A DNA stretch of 53,617 bases, from the NCBI GenBank assembly GCA_944322375.1, contig CALUOX010000004.1, positions 1-53,617 of the forward strand, read 5' to 3'. A model generated the notes under the pieces. That model did not search any database. It was not told the DNA's origin and was given only the letters and a program-made list of their open reading frames with translations. Both the position numbers and the translations under genes were made by a program. The stretch comes from an uncultured Alistipes sp. Its GTDB lineage: Bacteria; Bacteroidota; Bacteroidia; Bacteroidales; Rikenellaceae. Positions 30,134 to 39,472 of this stretch are shown here, in pieces (the first letter of the stretch is position 1; the number at the start of each line of letters is the position of its first letter).

Positions 30134-31678
30134 CTACCGACCCCAGTTTTCGCGGTCGAGCGAGCGGTAACCGATTGCTTCGGCGATGTGCGGTGTTCCG
30201 ACCGTTTCATCCCCCGCCAGATCGGCAATCGTCCGCGCCACCTTCAGAATGCGGTCGTAGGCCCGGGCCGAAAGACCAAGTCGGTCCATGGCCCGTTCGA
30301 GCAGTGCCTGTGCCGCCGAATCCGTCCTGCAATACTCCCGCAGCATGCGCGAGTTCATCATGGCGTTCGTATGTATGCCGGGCACGTCGCGGAATCGGTT
30401 GCTCTGGATGCGTCGGGCTTCGATGACCCGTTCGCGGATCGCCGCACTCGACTCCTCGGGTTGCGACGACGACATCTCTCGGATCGACACCGGCGTGACC
30501 TCGACATGCAGGTCGATACGATCCATCAGCGGTCCGGAGATACGTCCCAGATAACGATGCACAGCTCCCGGAGGACAGGTACATTCGTGGGTAGGGTGAT
30601 TGTAGTATCCGCACGGACAGGGGTTCATCGCCGCCACAAGCGTGAAATTGGCGGGGTATTCGACGCTGTAACGGGCCCGGGAGACGGTGATGCGCCGCTC
30701 CTCGAGCGGTTGCCGCAGCACCTCCAGGACGTTGCGGCCGAATTCGGGCAGTTCGTCGAGAAAAAGCACCCCGTTATGGGCCAGCGATACTTCGCCCGGC
30801 TGCGGTGTCTGTCCACCTCCGATGAGGGCCACCTGCGACGTCAGGTGGTGCGGGGCGCGGAACGGACGTTCGGTCAGCAGTCCGTGACGGGCCCCGATCT
30901 TTCCTGCAACGGAGTGTATCTTGGTCGTTTCGAGAGCCTCTTCGACCGTCAGGGGCGGCAGAATCGTGGGGAGCCGTCGCGCCAGCATGGTCTTGCCCGA
31001 ACCCGGAGGCCCGATCATCAGAATGTTGTGCCCGCCGGCGGCCGCAATTTCCAGCGCCCGTTTGACGGCGGCCTGTCCCCGCACGTCGGAAAAATCCTCG
31101 GCATACCGATTCGCCGTCCGGGCAAAATCGGCGGCGGGTATCGGTTTGGTCGGAGCGATCTCCCTCTCTCCACGCAGGAACGCCACCGTTTCGGCAAGGG
31201 AGCCGGTGCCGATGACGTCGAGCCCCTCGACAACGGCGGCTTCACAGGCATTGTCGCGGGGGATGATCAGTTGCTGCAGACCGGCCTCCCGGGCCTTGAC
31301 GGCCATCGGCAGAACACCTCGAACGGGTTTCACCGAGCCGTCAAGCGAGAGCTCTCCCGCCAGCATCGTCTTTTCGAGTTTGTCGGCCGGCACCTGCTCC
31401 GTGGCACCGAGCATCGCTACGGCTATCGGAAGATCAAATGCCGCCCCCTCCTTGCGCAGATCGGCTGGAGCAAGGTTGACCACGACCTTCTTGCCGGTCA
31501 TTCGGAGTCCGCTGTTCTCGAACGCCGAGCGGATGCGCTGTTCGCTCTCCTTGACGGCATTGTCGGGCAATCCGACCAGGAACAGCCCCAATTGTCCGGC
31601 ATTCGCGACGTTTACTTCAACGGCGACGGGTACGGCATCAATGCCGACGATGGCTCCAGCTGCGGTGCGGACGAACAT
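30134..31678 (-). CDS. comM: YifB/ComM-family Mg-chelatase-like AAA ATPase
   Basis: A 514-residue protein with an N-terminal Lon-like ChlI fold (PVAVEVNVANAGQLGLFLVGLPDNAVKES), a central AAA module with Walker A GPPGSGKTMLARRLP and Walker B NGVLFLDELPEF, and the C-terminal Mg_chelatase_C helical domain with CPCGYYNHPTHECTC zinc-type cysteines. ComM proteins are hexameric helicases for branch migration in natural transformation; that role here is inferred. It follows dnaB with a 9-nt gap and ends in a purine-rich 3' flank. Confidence 0.93.
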   Translation of the reverse strand: MFVRTAAGAIVGIDAVPVAVEVNVANAGQLGLFLVGLPDNAVKESEQRIRSAFENSGLRMTGKKVVVNLAPADLRKEGAAFDLPIAVAMLGATEQVPADKLEKTMLAGELSLDGSVKPVRGVLPMAVKAREAGLQQLIIPRDNACEAAVVEGLDVIGTGSLAETVAFLRGEREIAPTKPIPAADFARTANRYAEDFSDVRGQAAVKRALEIAAAGGHNILMIGPPGSGKTMLARRLPTILPPLTVEEALETTKIHSVAGKIGARHGLLTERPFRAPHHLTSQVALIGGGQTPQPGEVSLAHNGVLFLDELPEFGRNVLEVLRQPLEERRITVSRARYSVEYPANFTLVAAMNPCPCGYYNHPTHECTCPPGAVHRYLGRISGPLMDRIDLHVEVTPVSIREMSSSQPEESSAAIRERVIEARRIQSNRFRDVPGIHTNAMMNSRMLREYCRTDSAAQALLERAMDRLGLSARAYDRILKVARTIADLAGDETVGTPHIAEAIGYRSLDRENWGR

Positions 31679-31687
31679 GGCGGTCGA

Positions 31688-33259
31688 TCAAAAGGGTGCT
31701 TCGTCATTCAGGGGTCGGGGTGCGATATCGAACTCGGTAGGTACCATCGATCCGGGACCCGGATAGGGCCCGCTGCCCTGAAAGGCGTTCGAATCGCTCT
31801 CTATGTCGTCGTACTGCTGTCCGGGTGCGGGTTTCCCGCCGGGCAGCAGGTCGGCGTCGTCGATGTCGGCAAAACGGGCCTGATCCTTCAGGAACCGCAG
31901 CTTGACGTCGGTGACGGCACCGTTACGGTGCTTGGCAATGATCAGTTCGGCCATGCCCGCCGTAGGCATGCCGTTTTCATCCTGATTGATCCCGTAGTAT
32001 TCGGGACGGTGGATGAAGGCCACGATATCCGCATCCTGCTCGATGGCGCCCGATTCACGGAGGTCCGAGAGCTGGGGCCGTTTCGAACCGCCACGCAGTT
32101 CCGTCGAACGGTTGAGCTGCGAAAGGGCGATGATCGGGACATTCAGCTCTTTGGCGATGGCCTTGAGGGTTCGGGAGATAAACGACACCTCCTGTTCGCG
32201 GTTTCCGCCCTTTGCGGCCTGCGGTCCTCCGGTCATGAGCTGGTGGTAGTCGATCATGATGACCTTGATGTCGTTGTGGATCTTCAGCCGGCGGGCTTTA
32301 GACCGGAATTCGAAGACCGACAGTGCGGGTGTATCGTCGATATAGAGCGGTGCCTTTCCCAGGGGTTTTGTCGCCGATTCGAGATGACGCCACTGCTCGG
32401 GGGTCAGCTTGCCCAGTTTGACATCGTTGCCCGGAAGTCCGGTCTCGGCGACAATCAGACGCATCATCAGCTGGTTGGCCGGCATCTCGAGCGAAAAGAA
32501 TGCGACCCCCTGGTCGTAATCGACCGACATGTTGCGCGCCATGGTCAGCGTGAAGGCCGTCTTGCCCATCGACGGTCGGGCGGCGATGATGATGAGATCC
32601 GACGCCTGCCAGCCCATCGTGATCCGGTCCAGTGCCATGAATCCGGAGGGTACGCCGTTGAATGCGTTCTTGTTTTTCGCATTCTCCTCGATCTGGGCAA
32701 GGGTGCGGGCCAGGACGTCGGAGGCCTTCTGTACGGAGCGTTTGACATGGCCCTCGGCGACCTTGAAGATCTCCTGTTCGGCAAAGCCGATCAGATCCGT
32801 CACGTCGGTCGATTCGTCGTAGGAGCGGCGCTGGATCTCCGTCGCCGAACGGATCAACTCCCGCTGGACATACTTCTGAGCAATGATTTTGGCATAGAAC
32901 TCGACATTGGCGGCCGACCCGACCTTTTGCGTAAGCTGGGCAAGATAGGAGGCTCCACCCACCTTCTTGAGCTCCTTCTTGACCTTCAGCCGTTCGGTGA
33001 CCGTATAGAGGTCGATGGGCTTCAACTCGGCCGACAACTCCTCGATGGCGCGATAGATGAGCCGATGTTCTTCGGTATAGAAGGCATCGGGGGTGATGAA
33101 CTCCTGTACGGTGATGATCGAATCTTTTTCGAGCATCAGGGCTCCGAGTACGGCCTCTTCGAGTTCGACGGCCTGGGGCGGAACATTCCCTCCCATCTCG
33201 GTCAGGGCTGCATAGGCTTCGCGGTTGCGGATCGACGGCTTCTCTTTTTCCTGTGTCAT
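31688..33259 (-). CDS. dnaB: Replicative DNA helicase DnaB
   Basis: A 523-residue RecA-fold hexameric helicase. The N-terminal DnaB domain starts at VPPQAVELEEAVLGALML; the C-terminal ATPase has Walker A ARPSMGKTAF, FFSLEMPANQL, and Walker B MIDYHQLM, with QLNRSTELR and RESGAIEQDADIVAF following. ATG 33259 (MTQEKEKPSIRNREAY) is chosen; a GTG at 33385 would add 42 less family-like residues, and the proposed promoter lies about 170 nt upstream of the ATG. The C-terminal tail of about 50 residues is rich in Pro, Gly and Asp. No intein is present. Confidence 0.96.
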   Translation of the reverse strand: MTQEKEKPSIRNREAYAALTEMGGNVPPQAVELEEAVLGALMLEKDSIITVQEFITPDAFYTEEHRLIYRAIEELSAELKPIDLYTVTERLKVKKELKKVGGASYLAQLTQKVGSAANVEFYAKIIAQKYVQRELIRSATEIQRRSYDESTDVTDLIGFAEQEIFKVAEGHVKRSVQKASDVLARTLAQIEENAKNKNAFNGVPSGFMALDRITMGWQASDLIIIAARPSMGKTAFTLTMARNMSVDYDQGVAFFSLEMPANQLMMRLIVAETGLPGNDVKLGKLTPEQWRHLESATKPLGKAPLYIDDTPALSVFEFRSKARRLKIHNDIKVIMIDYHQLMTGGPQAAKGGNREQEVSFISRTLKAIAKELNVPIIALSQLNRSTELRGGSKRPQLSDLRESGAIEQDADIVAFIHRPEYYGINQDENGMPTAGMAELIIAKHRNGAVTDVKLRFLKDQARFADIDDADLLPGGKPAPGQQYDDIESDSNAFQGSGPYPGPGSMVPTEFDIAPRPLNDEAPF

Positions 33260-33428
33260 AACGTTCTTCGGTTGCGGCCGCGCAAAAACCTCCTCCTCCG
33301 GGTCGATGTTGCGGGCCGACAAGACGTTCGCTGCTGCAACCTGCAGACTGAATGCGCGATGGATGTTTGTCGGACCTTTGGGCACAGGGGTGGAGAGACC
33401 TTGTTTCGGGTGCGGTCGTTTCAGGTCT

Positions 33429-33436
33429 CAAAATTA
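33429..33436 (-). promoter_or_regulatory. Putative -7 element upstream of dnaB
   Basis: TAATTTTG on the minus strand matches TAnnTTTG, with an A/T-rich block (33450-33480 on plus) just upstream. It lies in the 254-bp gap between comF and dnaB. Confidence 0.45.
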
Positions 33437-33513
33437 CGCAAAGCCGCGCAATAAATAAAATGAAAAGTAAAAAAATACGGAGCCTGCTCCGTTGAAGGCG
33501 CCGCCGTGCGGCA

Positions 33514-34239
33514 TCAGCGGTCGAGTCCGAACTCGTGTTGCGGAACGGCCAGCACGGCGACACTGAGACGACAGTCGGGGACTGCCTTCAGAATGGTTTC
33601 GGCGCAGGAGAGCAGCGTGGCTCCGGTGGTGAGCACGTCATCCACGAGCAGCAGGTGATGCCCCGCCAGCCGTTCGGGGTGTTTCACCCTGAAGATCCCC
33701 TCGACATTGTCCCATCGTTCCTTCCGGTGATGACGGGCCTGAGCGGGGTTGTTGTGGATCCGCTGCACGCTGTGCCGATCGACGGGAATCTGCAGCACCC
33801 GGGCGATTCCTTCGGCGAGATACTCCGCCTGATTATACCCGCGTTGCAGCCGTTTGCGCCAGTGGAGCGGTATGGCGACAACCCGATCCACATCGGCATA
33901 GAGCCCGCAGTCGCGCAGTTCGTGGCCGTACCATACGCCCATGTCGCGTGCCAGCCGCCAGGCGTCGTGGTACTTGAAGCGGTGGATCAGCTCCCGCCAG
34001 CCGCTGCCGGGCAGGAAGTAGAGAAATGCCGAGGCCTGTTCGATCGGCACGAAGGTCGAGAGCCGCTCCCACAACGGGTTGTAACTTCTTTCCCAGAAGC
34101 CGGTCAGCGGAATGTCGTAGCGGCAGCGGGTGCATACGACGCGGGATCCGGGCGGGAGTTCTCCGCCGCAGACCGGACACCGTGTCGGGAAGAGCAGTTC
34201 CCGGATGCCGCCGGCAAACCTATTGAGGATCGACATCAT
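33514..34239 (-). CDS. comF: ComF family phosphoribosyltransferase-like protein
   Basis: A 241-residue protein with an N-terminal zinc finger (CPVCGGELPPGSRVVCTRC) and a C-terminal phosphoribosyltransferase fold whose PRPP loop is LLLVDDVLTTGATL. FKYHDAWRLA and RGYNQAEYLA are usual ComF segments. ComF helps DNA uptake in competent bacteria; in Bacteroidetes its role is unproven. The start (34239, or the next ATG at 34236) overlaps the priA end by about 20 nt, linking comF with a helicase that might process incoming or stalled DNA. Confidence 0.92.
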   Translation of the reverse strand: MMSILNRFAGGIRELLFPTRCPVCGGELPPGSRVVCTRCRYDIPLTGFWERSYNPLWERLSTFVPIEQASAFLYFLPGSGWRELIHRFKYHDAWRLARDMGVWYGHELRDCGLYADVDRVVAIPLHWRKRLQRGYNQAEYLAEGIARVLQIPVDRHSVQRIHNNPAQARHHRKERWDNVEGIFRVKHPERLAGHHLLLVDDVLTTGATLLSCAETILKAVPDCRLSVAVLAVPQHEFGLDR

Positions 34240-36478
34240 ATCCGAACAGGATCGATCGAAAGGGTGCGGTTCCGATTGTCCGGGGGACGATCTCGCGCAG
34301 GAGCTGCCGCGCGCGGGCGGCGGAGGCCCCGCTTTCGATCTTGAGCAGAAATTCCGTTATGTAGATATCGCGGACGCGGTCGATGACCGGTGCGATGGGT
34401 CCGAGAATACGACGTCCGAACCGCTCCCGCAAGGCCTTTGCAAGGGTTGCCGAGGCGTTGTAGAGCAACTCCCGGTTGCGGTGCCGCAGCGTCATCCGGA
34501 TGAGCCGTGCGTAGGGCGGATAGGAGAACTGCCGGCGTTCGGCAAGCTGCATGCGGGCCATCGCTTCGTAGTCGCCCGCCACGACCTGCCGGATGACGGG
34601 ATGTTCGGGTTCGGAGGTCTGGATGACGACCTCTCCCGCGATGTCGCGACGTCCGGCGCGTCCGGCAACCTGCATCATGAGCTGGAAGGCCCGTTCGGCG
34701 GCGCGGAAGTCGGGTCCGAAGAGCAGGTTGTCGGCATTGAGAATCCCCACGAGTGAAACGCGGGCGAAATCGAACCCCTTCGTAATCATCTGCGTGCCGA
34801 CAAGTATATCGCTTTCGCCCGCTTCGAAACGGGCAATGATTGCGTTGTAGGCATGTTCGGAGGTTGCGGTGTCGCGATCGAGCCGTTCGATGCGGGCCTC
34901 GGGGAAGAGACGGGCCAGCTCCAGTTCGACCTTCTCGGTTCCGAACCCCGCCGTTACGACCTCGTCGTTCCCGCACTCGGGACAATGGCCGGGCAGCGGC
35001 ATCGTGTAGCCGCAGTAGTGACACTGAAGCCGGTTTTCGCGTTTGTGGTAGACGAGCGAGACGTTGCAGTGCGGACACCGGGCCGTCCATCCGCAGTTGC
35101 GGCATTCGACATAGGGCGAGAAGCCGCGGCGGTTCTGGAAGAGCATGACCTGCTCCTTGCGGGCGAGGGCCTGTCCGATGCGTTCGAGCAGCAGGGCGTT
35201 GAAATGTGCCGTCCGTTCGTTTCTCCGGACGGCGCGCAGCGTGTCCGAGACGACGATGTGCGGCAGCCGCGCCTCTCCGTACCGTTCCGAAAGCGTGACG
35301 AGTGCATATTTCCCGCTCAAGGCGTTCGCATAGCTTTCGAGTGAGGGGGTGGCGCTGCCCAGAACCGTGCGGGCATTGAAGAGCTGTGCCATGACGACGG
35401 CCGTATCGCGGGCGTTGTATCGCGGCTGTGTGTCGGTCTGTTTGTATCCGGCGTCGTGTTCTTCATCGACGACGATCAACCGCAGGTGGCGCAGGGGCAG
35501 AAAGATGGACGAGCGGGTTCCGATCACCAGCTCTCCGCCTGTACTGCGTGCGATCCGCAGGTAGGTCTCGGCGCGGCGCGTGAGGGGCAGTTTCGAGTGG
35601 TAGGCGGTGACGCGGCTGCCGAAGATCCGTTCGAAGCGGGCGATCAGCTGTGCCGTAATGGCGATTTCGGGAACCAGCAGCAGAACATCCCCTTCGTCGG
35701 CCAGCACCGTTGCCATCAGGTGCATGTAGATCTCCGTCTTTCCCGAACCGGTGATGCCGTGCAGCAACAAGGTGCGGGGACCGTCGCTGAACTTTTGACG
35801 GATGTCGTCGAGACAACGCTGCTGCGCGGCCGAGAGGAGCGGCAGCTGGAACCGGATGGCCCCCCTCTCGACGGATCGCTCCCGCTGTGCCATGGAGATG
35901 AAACCCTTCCTGCACAGCGCGGCAAGGGTCGCGGCGTCGGCGGCAAGCACTCTGCGGGGGATTTCGGAGCGGGTGATCCGCTCCTCGCCGTCGGCGGTTG
36001 CAAGCTCCAGCAGTGCGGCGTATTGACGCGGAGCGCGGCGTTCGAGGCGCTCCATCGTTTCATGAAACCGTGTTTCGTCGAGCAGCTCCGGGCTCAGGGC
36101 GACATAGGTCTCGGTACGGGGGGTGAAGGCACGTTGCAGCAACTCCTCTTCGGTCTGCCCCGAGGGCTTGATAAGCTGCGGCAGTGCAAAACGCATCACT
36201 TCGCCCGCCGAACACATGTAGTAATCGGCCATCCAGCTCCACAAGGCCTGTTGACGGGCGTCGAGCAGGGGCAGATCGTAGAGTCTTCGTATGACGGGTT
36301 TTATTTGCGGAAGATCGGGCCGCCGGTCGTGTACGCGCCAGACGATTCCCGTATAGATCCGGCTGGAGCCCAACCGTACGGTTACGGCATCGCCTTCGTT
36401 CAGGTCGAGACCGTCGGGTATGGCATACGTGTAGGCGGGTTGCGCCAGTGGCAGAACGATATCGGCAAAACGTCCCAT
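34220..36478 (-). CDS. priA: Primosomal protein N', replication restart helicase
   Basis: A 752-residue SF2 DNA helicase that reloads the replisome at stalled forks. N-terminal DNA-binding domain, Walker A GITGSGKTEIYMHLM, DEEH box (VDEEHDAGYKQTDTQPRYNARD), paired zinc sites (CRNCGWTARCPHCN and CHYCGYTMPLPGHCPECG) and the C-terminal helicase domain with GTQMITKGFDF are all present. The gene is complete and directly followed by comF with a short overlap. It starts 5 nt after the stop of the first YitT gene. Confidence 0.97.
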   Translation of the reverse strand: MGRFADIVLPLAQPAYTYAIPDGLDLNEGDAVTVRLGSSRIYTGIVWRVHDRRPDLPQIKPVIRRLYDLPLLDARQQALWSWMADYYMCSAGEVMRFALPQLIKPSGQTEEELLQRAFTPRTETYVALSPELLDETRFHETMERLERRAPRQYAALLELATADGEERITRSEIPRRVLAADAATLAALCRKGFISMAQRERSVERGAIRFQLPLLSAAQQRCLDDIRQKFSDGPRTLLLHGITGSGKTEIYMHLMATVLADEGDVLLLVPEIAITAQLIARFERIFGSRVTAYHSKLPLTRRAETYLRIARSTGGELVIGTRSSIFLPLRHLRLIVVDEEHDAGYKQTDTQPRYNARDTAVVMAQLFNARTVLGSATPSLESYANALSGKYALVTLSERYGEARLPHIVVSDTLRAVRRNERTAHFNALLLERIGQALARKEQVMLFQNRRGFSPYVECRNCGWTARCPHCNVSLVYHKRENRLQCHYCGYTMPLPGHCPECGNDEVVTAGFGTEKVELELARLFPEARIERLDRDTATSEHAYNAIIARFEAGESDILVGTQMITKGFDFARVSLVGILNADNLLFGPDFRAAERAFQLMMQVAGRAGRRDIAGEVVIQTSEPEHPVIRQVVAGDYEAMARMQLAERRQFSYPPYARLIRMTLRHRNRELLYNASATLAKALRERFGRRILGPIAPVIDRVRDIYITEFLLKIESGASAARARQLLREIVPRTIGTAPFRSILFGYDVDPQ

Positions 36479-36483
36479 GCCGG

Positions 36484-37401
36484 TCAGTGCAGTTGCGTGA
36501 GCTTGCGGAACCCTTCGCCGTAGGTTCCCGATACCGAAGCGATGGTGATGAAGGCCTTGGGATCGATGTCGCGTGCGATTCGCAGGATATGTCCCGCGTC
36601 GCGTTTGTAGCAGACCACCATGACGATCCGGGTCTGGGTCGAAGAGTAGCCGCCCGTTGCGTCGATGAGCGTCACGCCGCGATTGGCTTCGTGCAGCATG
36701 GCCTCGGACATGCGGTCGTAATCGGCCGTGATGATGAAGATCTGGTTCGACTGCTGGCTGCCCGACATGAGCAGGTCCACCGTCGTGCCGACAACGACCG
36801 TGACGATGTAGCCGTAGATAACGTCGGAGAGCGAGTAGCCCAGCAACAGGGTCGAACCGATGATGAGGATATCGGTATAGATGATGACCTTGCCGTAGGG
36901 CACGCCCCAGTATTTGTGAAAGATCTTGGCAATGATGTCGGTCCCGCCGGTGGCTCCGCCGGCCGAAAAGCAGATGGCCATGCCGGCACCGGCGAGCAGC
37001 GCTCCCAGAATGATGGTGAGGAGCTTGTCGTCAAGGGCTATGACGTCGCCGACGGGCGGATAGTGTGTCAGGAAATAGGGCTCCATCAGGGCCATGAATC
37101 CCGAGGCCACGACGATGCAGTAGAGGGTTTTGAATCCGAAGTTCCAGCCCACGGTGAATCCCGACAGGATGAGCAGCACGATGTTGATAAGCAGGAAGAC
37201 GGTTCCGACGCGGATGTCGGAGCCCCACATCTCGGAGGCCGTATGGCTGATGATCATCGACAGACCGGTTCCGCCGCCGGCGGCGACCTCCATGGGTTTG
37301 ATGCAGGCGATCCATCCGAACGAATAGATCAACAGGCCCACGGTCATGAGCAGATACTCCTTGACGGCTTTCAACACGTTGTAGTTGCTTGGAATTTTCA
37401 T
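36484..37401 (-). CDS. YitT family membrane protein (paralogue 1)
   Basis: A 305-residue protein with about five membrane segments (DUF161/YitT_membrane, residues 15-210) and a C-terminal soluble DUF2179 domain (from about 220, ending ITIASVSGTYGEGFRKLTQLH). Signatures: GGGTGLSMIISH and SAGGATGGTDIIAKIFHKY. It is clearly homologous to the next gene upstream, so the pair arose by tandem duplication. Function is unknown; transport of a small molecule has been suggested for the family. It lies 98 nt after its paralogue and 5 nt before priA. Confidence 0.9.
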   Translation of the reverse strand: MKIPSNYNVLKAVKEYLLMTVGLLIYSFGWIACIKPMEVAAGGGTGLSMIISHTASEMWGSDIRVGTVFLLINIVLLILSGFTVGWNFGFKTLYCIVVASGFMALMEPYFLTHYPPVGDVIALDDKLLTIILGALLAGAGMAICFSAGGATGGTDIIAKIFHKYWGVPYGKVIIYTDILIIGSTLLLGYSLSDVIYGYIVTVVVGTTVDLLMSGSQQSNQIFIITADYDRMSEAMLHEANRGVTLIDATGGYSSTQTRIVMVVCYKRDAGHILRIARDIDPKAFITIASVSGTYGEGFRKLTQLH

Positions 37402-37499
37402 TCGGTTTCGTGAGTTGTATGATTCGGCGTTCCGGCCCGTCGTATGGGGCGAGCGGGCGAGCGGCCGGATATCTGTTATCGTCTGTCGGTTTTCCGGAT

Positions 37500-38414
37500 T
37501 CAGATCTTGTTGAGGGCCTCGAATCCCTTGCCGTAAACGCCCATGACCGATCCGACGGAGATGAAGGCGTCGGGATCGATGTTGCGGACCATCTTGAGCA
37601 TCTGGGAGGTTTCGCGCTTGCGGCAGACGACGAGAACCACCTTGATCCCCTCTTTCGAGTACCAGCCCATGGCATCGAGAATGGTTGCGCTGTGGCGGGT
37701 CGAGGTGATGATCTCGTTGGCCATGGCTTCGTAGCGGTGGGTGAAGACGAAGATCTGGCTGGACTGCTGGTTGCCGGCCTGGACCATGTCAACCGTATAT
37801 CCCATGACGGCCGTGACCACGAAGCCGTAGATGACCGAATCGACACCCATGTCGCTGACGAACAACGATGAAAGGATGATCATCGAATCGACGGTAATGA
37901 GGATGCGTCCGTAGCTGATGGTCTTGTACTTGTTGATGATCATGGCGATGATGTCGGTACCTCCGGTGGATCCGCCCTGCCGGAAGCAGATGGAGATGCC
38001 GGCTCCGGCGATGATTCCGCCGAGGATGACCAGCAGGATGCGGTCGCTGACCGGATTGAGTGCAAAGAGTGTCTCGCCGGCGGGGGTGATGGTTGCCAGG
38101 AAGGGTTGCAGGACGGTCATCGAGACCGAGAGCATCAGGATGCAGAAGATGGTCTTCATGCCGAAGTTCCATCCGACGATCATTCCGCCGAAGAGAAGCA
38201 GAATCCCGTTGATGATGAGCGTCAGGGCGCCGATGGGCAGTCCCGTTACGTGATAGAAGAGCAGCGCGAGACCGGCGGCACCGCCGCCCAGCGTGTTGGC
38301 GGGCATGATGCAGGCCAGCCAGCCGAACGAGTAGATGAACATTCCGACGATCATCCAGAGGTATTCGAGCAACGTACGGGTGATTGTCTGACGATTTATC
38401 GGAGTTGTTTTCAT
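37500..38414 (-). CDS. YitT family membrane protein (paralogue 2)
   Basis: A 304-residue protein with the same layout as its neighbour: YitT membrane domain with TLGGGAAGLALLFYH and RQGGSTGGTDIIAMIINKY, then DUF2179 ending SVGSVMGVYGKGFEALNKI. The two proteins share the FIYSFGWLACI-like opening and equal length but have diverged in the loops. The start lies 12 nt after the stop of the radical SAM gene, and a promoter-like element is inside that gene's end. Confidence 0.9.
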   Translation of the reverse strand: MKTTPINRQTITRTLLEYLWMIVGMFIYSFGWLACIMPANTLGGGAAGLALLFYHVTGLPIGALTLIINGILLLFGGMIVGWNFGMKTIFCILMLSVSMTVLQPFLATITPAGETLFALNPVSDRILLVILGGIIAGAGISICFRQGGSTGGTDIIAMIINKYKTISYGRILITVDSMIILSSLFVSDMGVDSVIYGFVVTAVMGYTVDMVQAGNQQSSQIFVFTHRYEAMANEIITSTRHSATILDAMGWYSKEGIKVVLVVCRKRETSQMLKMVRNIDPDAFISVGSVMGVYGKGFEALNKI

Positions 38415-38426
38415 GGAAGGAAGCTG

Positions 38427-39425
38427 TTAACGGCGAAGAGACCCGCGTGGGGAATCGCCCGTACAAAGGTATAAAAAATCACCTTGATGCGCACCTTTTT
38501 CGCGGAGTCTTTTTTCAAGCAGGCGCCACAGCTCGCCGCTGCGCAGGCCGCCCCAGGCCTTTTGGGTGAGGAAACGGGGCGGCACCTGATTGACAATGCG
38601 TTCGAGTACGATGTCGGGCCGCAGCCGCCGGACCATCTCCGCCAGCAGATCGACATAGCTCTCCGGAGTCCATTGCGGAAAGCGGCGGGGCTGTTGTTCG
38701 TAGAGGGCGGCCATGGGGGGCCCGGCGAGGATCTGCAGCTGGTGGAACTTGACGGTCGTCAGCGGCAGCGAATTGATGATCCGTACACGGTCGAGGAGCA
38801 TCTCCCCGGTCTCGTCGGGCAGCCCCAGAATGAAGTGTCCGCCGACCGGGATCCCTCGCCGTGCCGTTTCCTCGACGGCCTTGCGGGCCGTCTCGAAGTC
38901 GTGGCCGCGGTTGATCGCCTGCAGTGTGGCATCGGAGGTCGATTCGATGCCGTATTCGATGCAGAGGTAGATGTGGCGCGCCAGCTCGGCCAGAAAGTCA
39001 AGTTTTTGTTTGTCCACGCAATCGGGACGTGTGGCGATGACCAGTCCGTTGATCTGCGGATGGGACAGGGCTTCGTTGTAGAGACGTTCGAGGCGTTCGA
39101 GCGGAGCGTGGGTGTTGCTGAAGGGCTGGAAATAGGCCAGAAAACCCGTTTCGGGACGTATGCGGCGTTGGTAAAAGGAGATGGCCGCATCGAGTTGCCG
39201 GCCGATCGGCAGCCGGGCATCGCAATAACCCGGCGTGAAGGCGTCGTTCCGGCAGAACGTGCAGCCGCCCGTACCCTTCGATCCGTCGCGGTTGGGACAG
39301 GTAAAACCGGCCGCAACGGGCAGTTTCTGCATCGGCCGTCCGAATATAAGACGACAATAGGCCCCATAGCTGTAATAGGGCCTGTTGTCGTCGGTGTGGA
39401 ATTCGGATCGGAACTCCGTCGTCAT
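38427..39425 (-). CDS. TIGR01212-type radical SAM protein (YhcC family)
   Basis: A 332-residue radical SAM enzyme. The CxxxCxxC-like cluster motif appears as CPNRDGSKGTGGCTFC, the elongated spacing seen in this Elp3-like subfamily, followed by FQPFSNTHAPLERLERLYNEAL and the SAM-domain ECIEYGIES-like segment (YLCIEYGIESTSDATLQ). ATG 39425 (MTTEFRSEFHT) is the start; the frame extends far upstream only because it overlaps the nuclease gene out of frame. E. coli YhcC is similar in size. Its substrate is not established to my knowledge. Confidence 0.9.
   Translation of the reverse strand: MTTEFRSEFHTDDNRPYYSYGAYCRLIFGRPMQKLPVAAGFTCPNRDGSKGTGGCTFCRNDAFTPGYCDARLPIGRQLDAAISFYQRRIRPETGFLAYFQPFSNTHAPLERLERLYNEALSHPQINGLVIATRPDCVDKQKLDFLAELARHIYLCIEYGIESTSDATLQAINRGHDFETARKAVEETARRGIPVGGHFILGLPDETGEMLLDRVRIINSLPLTTVKFHQLQILAGPPMAALYEQQPRRFPQWTPESYVDLLAEMVRRLRPDIVLERIVNQVPPRFLTQKAWGGLRSGELWRLLEKRLREKGAHQGDFLYLCTGDSPRGSLRR
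38464..38471 (-). promoter_or_regulatory. Putative -7 element of the YitT gene
   Basis: TACCTTTG on the minus strand matches TAnnTTTG about 50 nt upstream of the YitT start. It lies within the 3' end of the radical SAM gene and follows a T-rich stretch. Confidence 0.4.
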
Positions 39426-39472
39426 CTTTTCCTTGTTGTTTTTTCTCCCCTCCCCTTGTCGGTGCCGGTTGC

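Noticed and set aside
30188-33454. 1088-codon open frame on plus opposite comM and dnaB
   Set aside because: It spans two confirmed minus-strand genes, with Arg/Gly/Asp-rich shadow composition and no domains.
30134-34239. comM, comF and priA as a dedicated competence locus
   Set aside because: They are scattered among replication and unknown genes and no uptake machinery (ComEA, ComEC, pili) is present, so only a loose functional link is supported.
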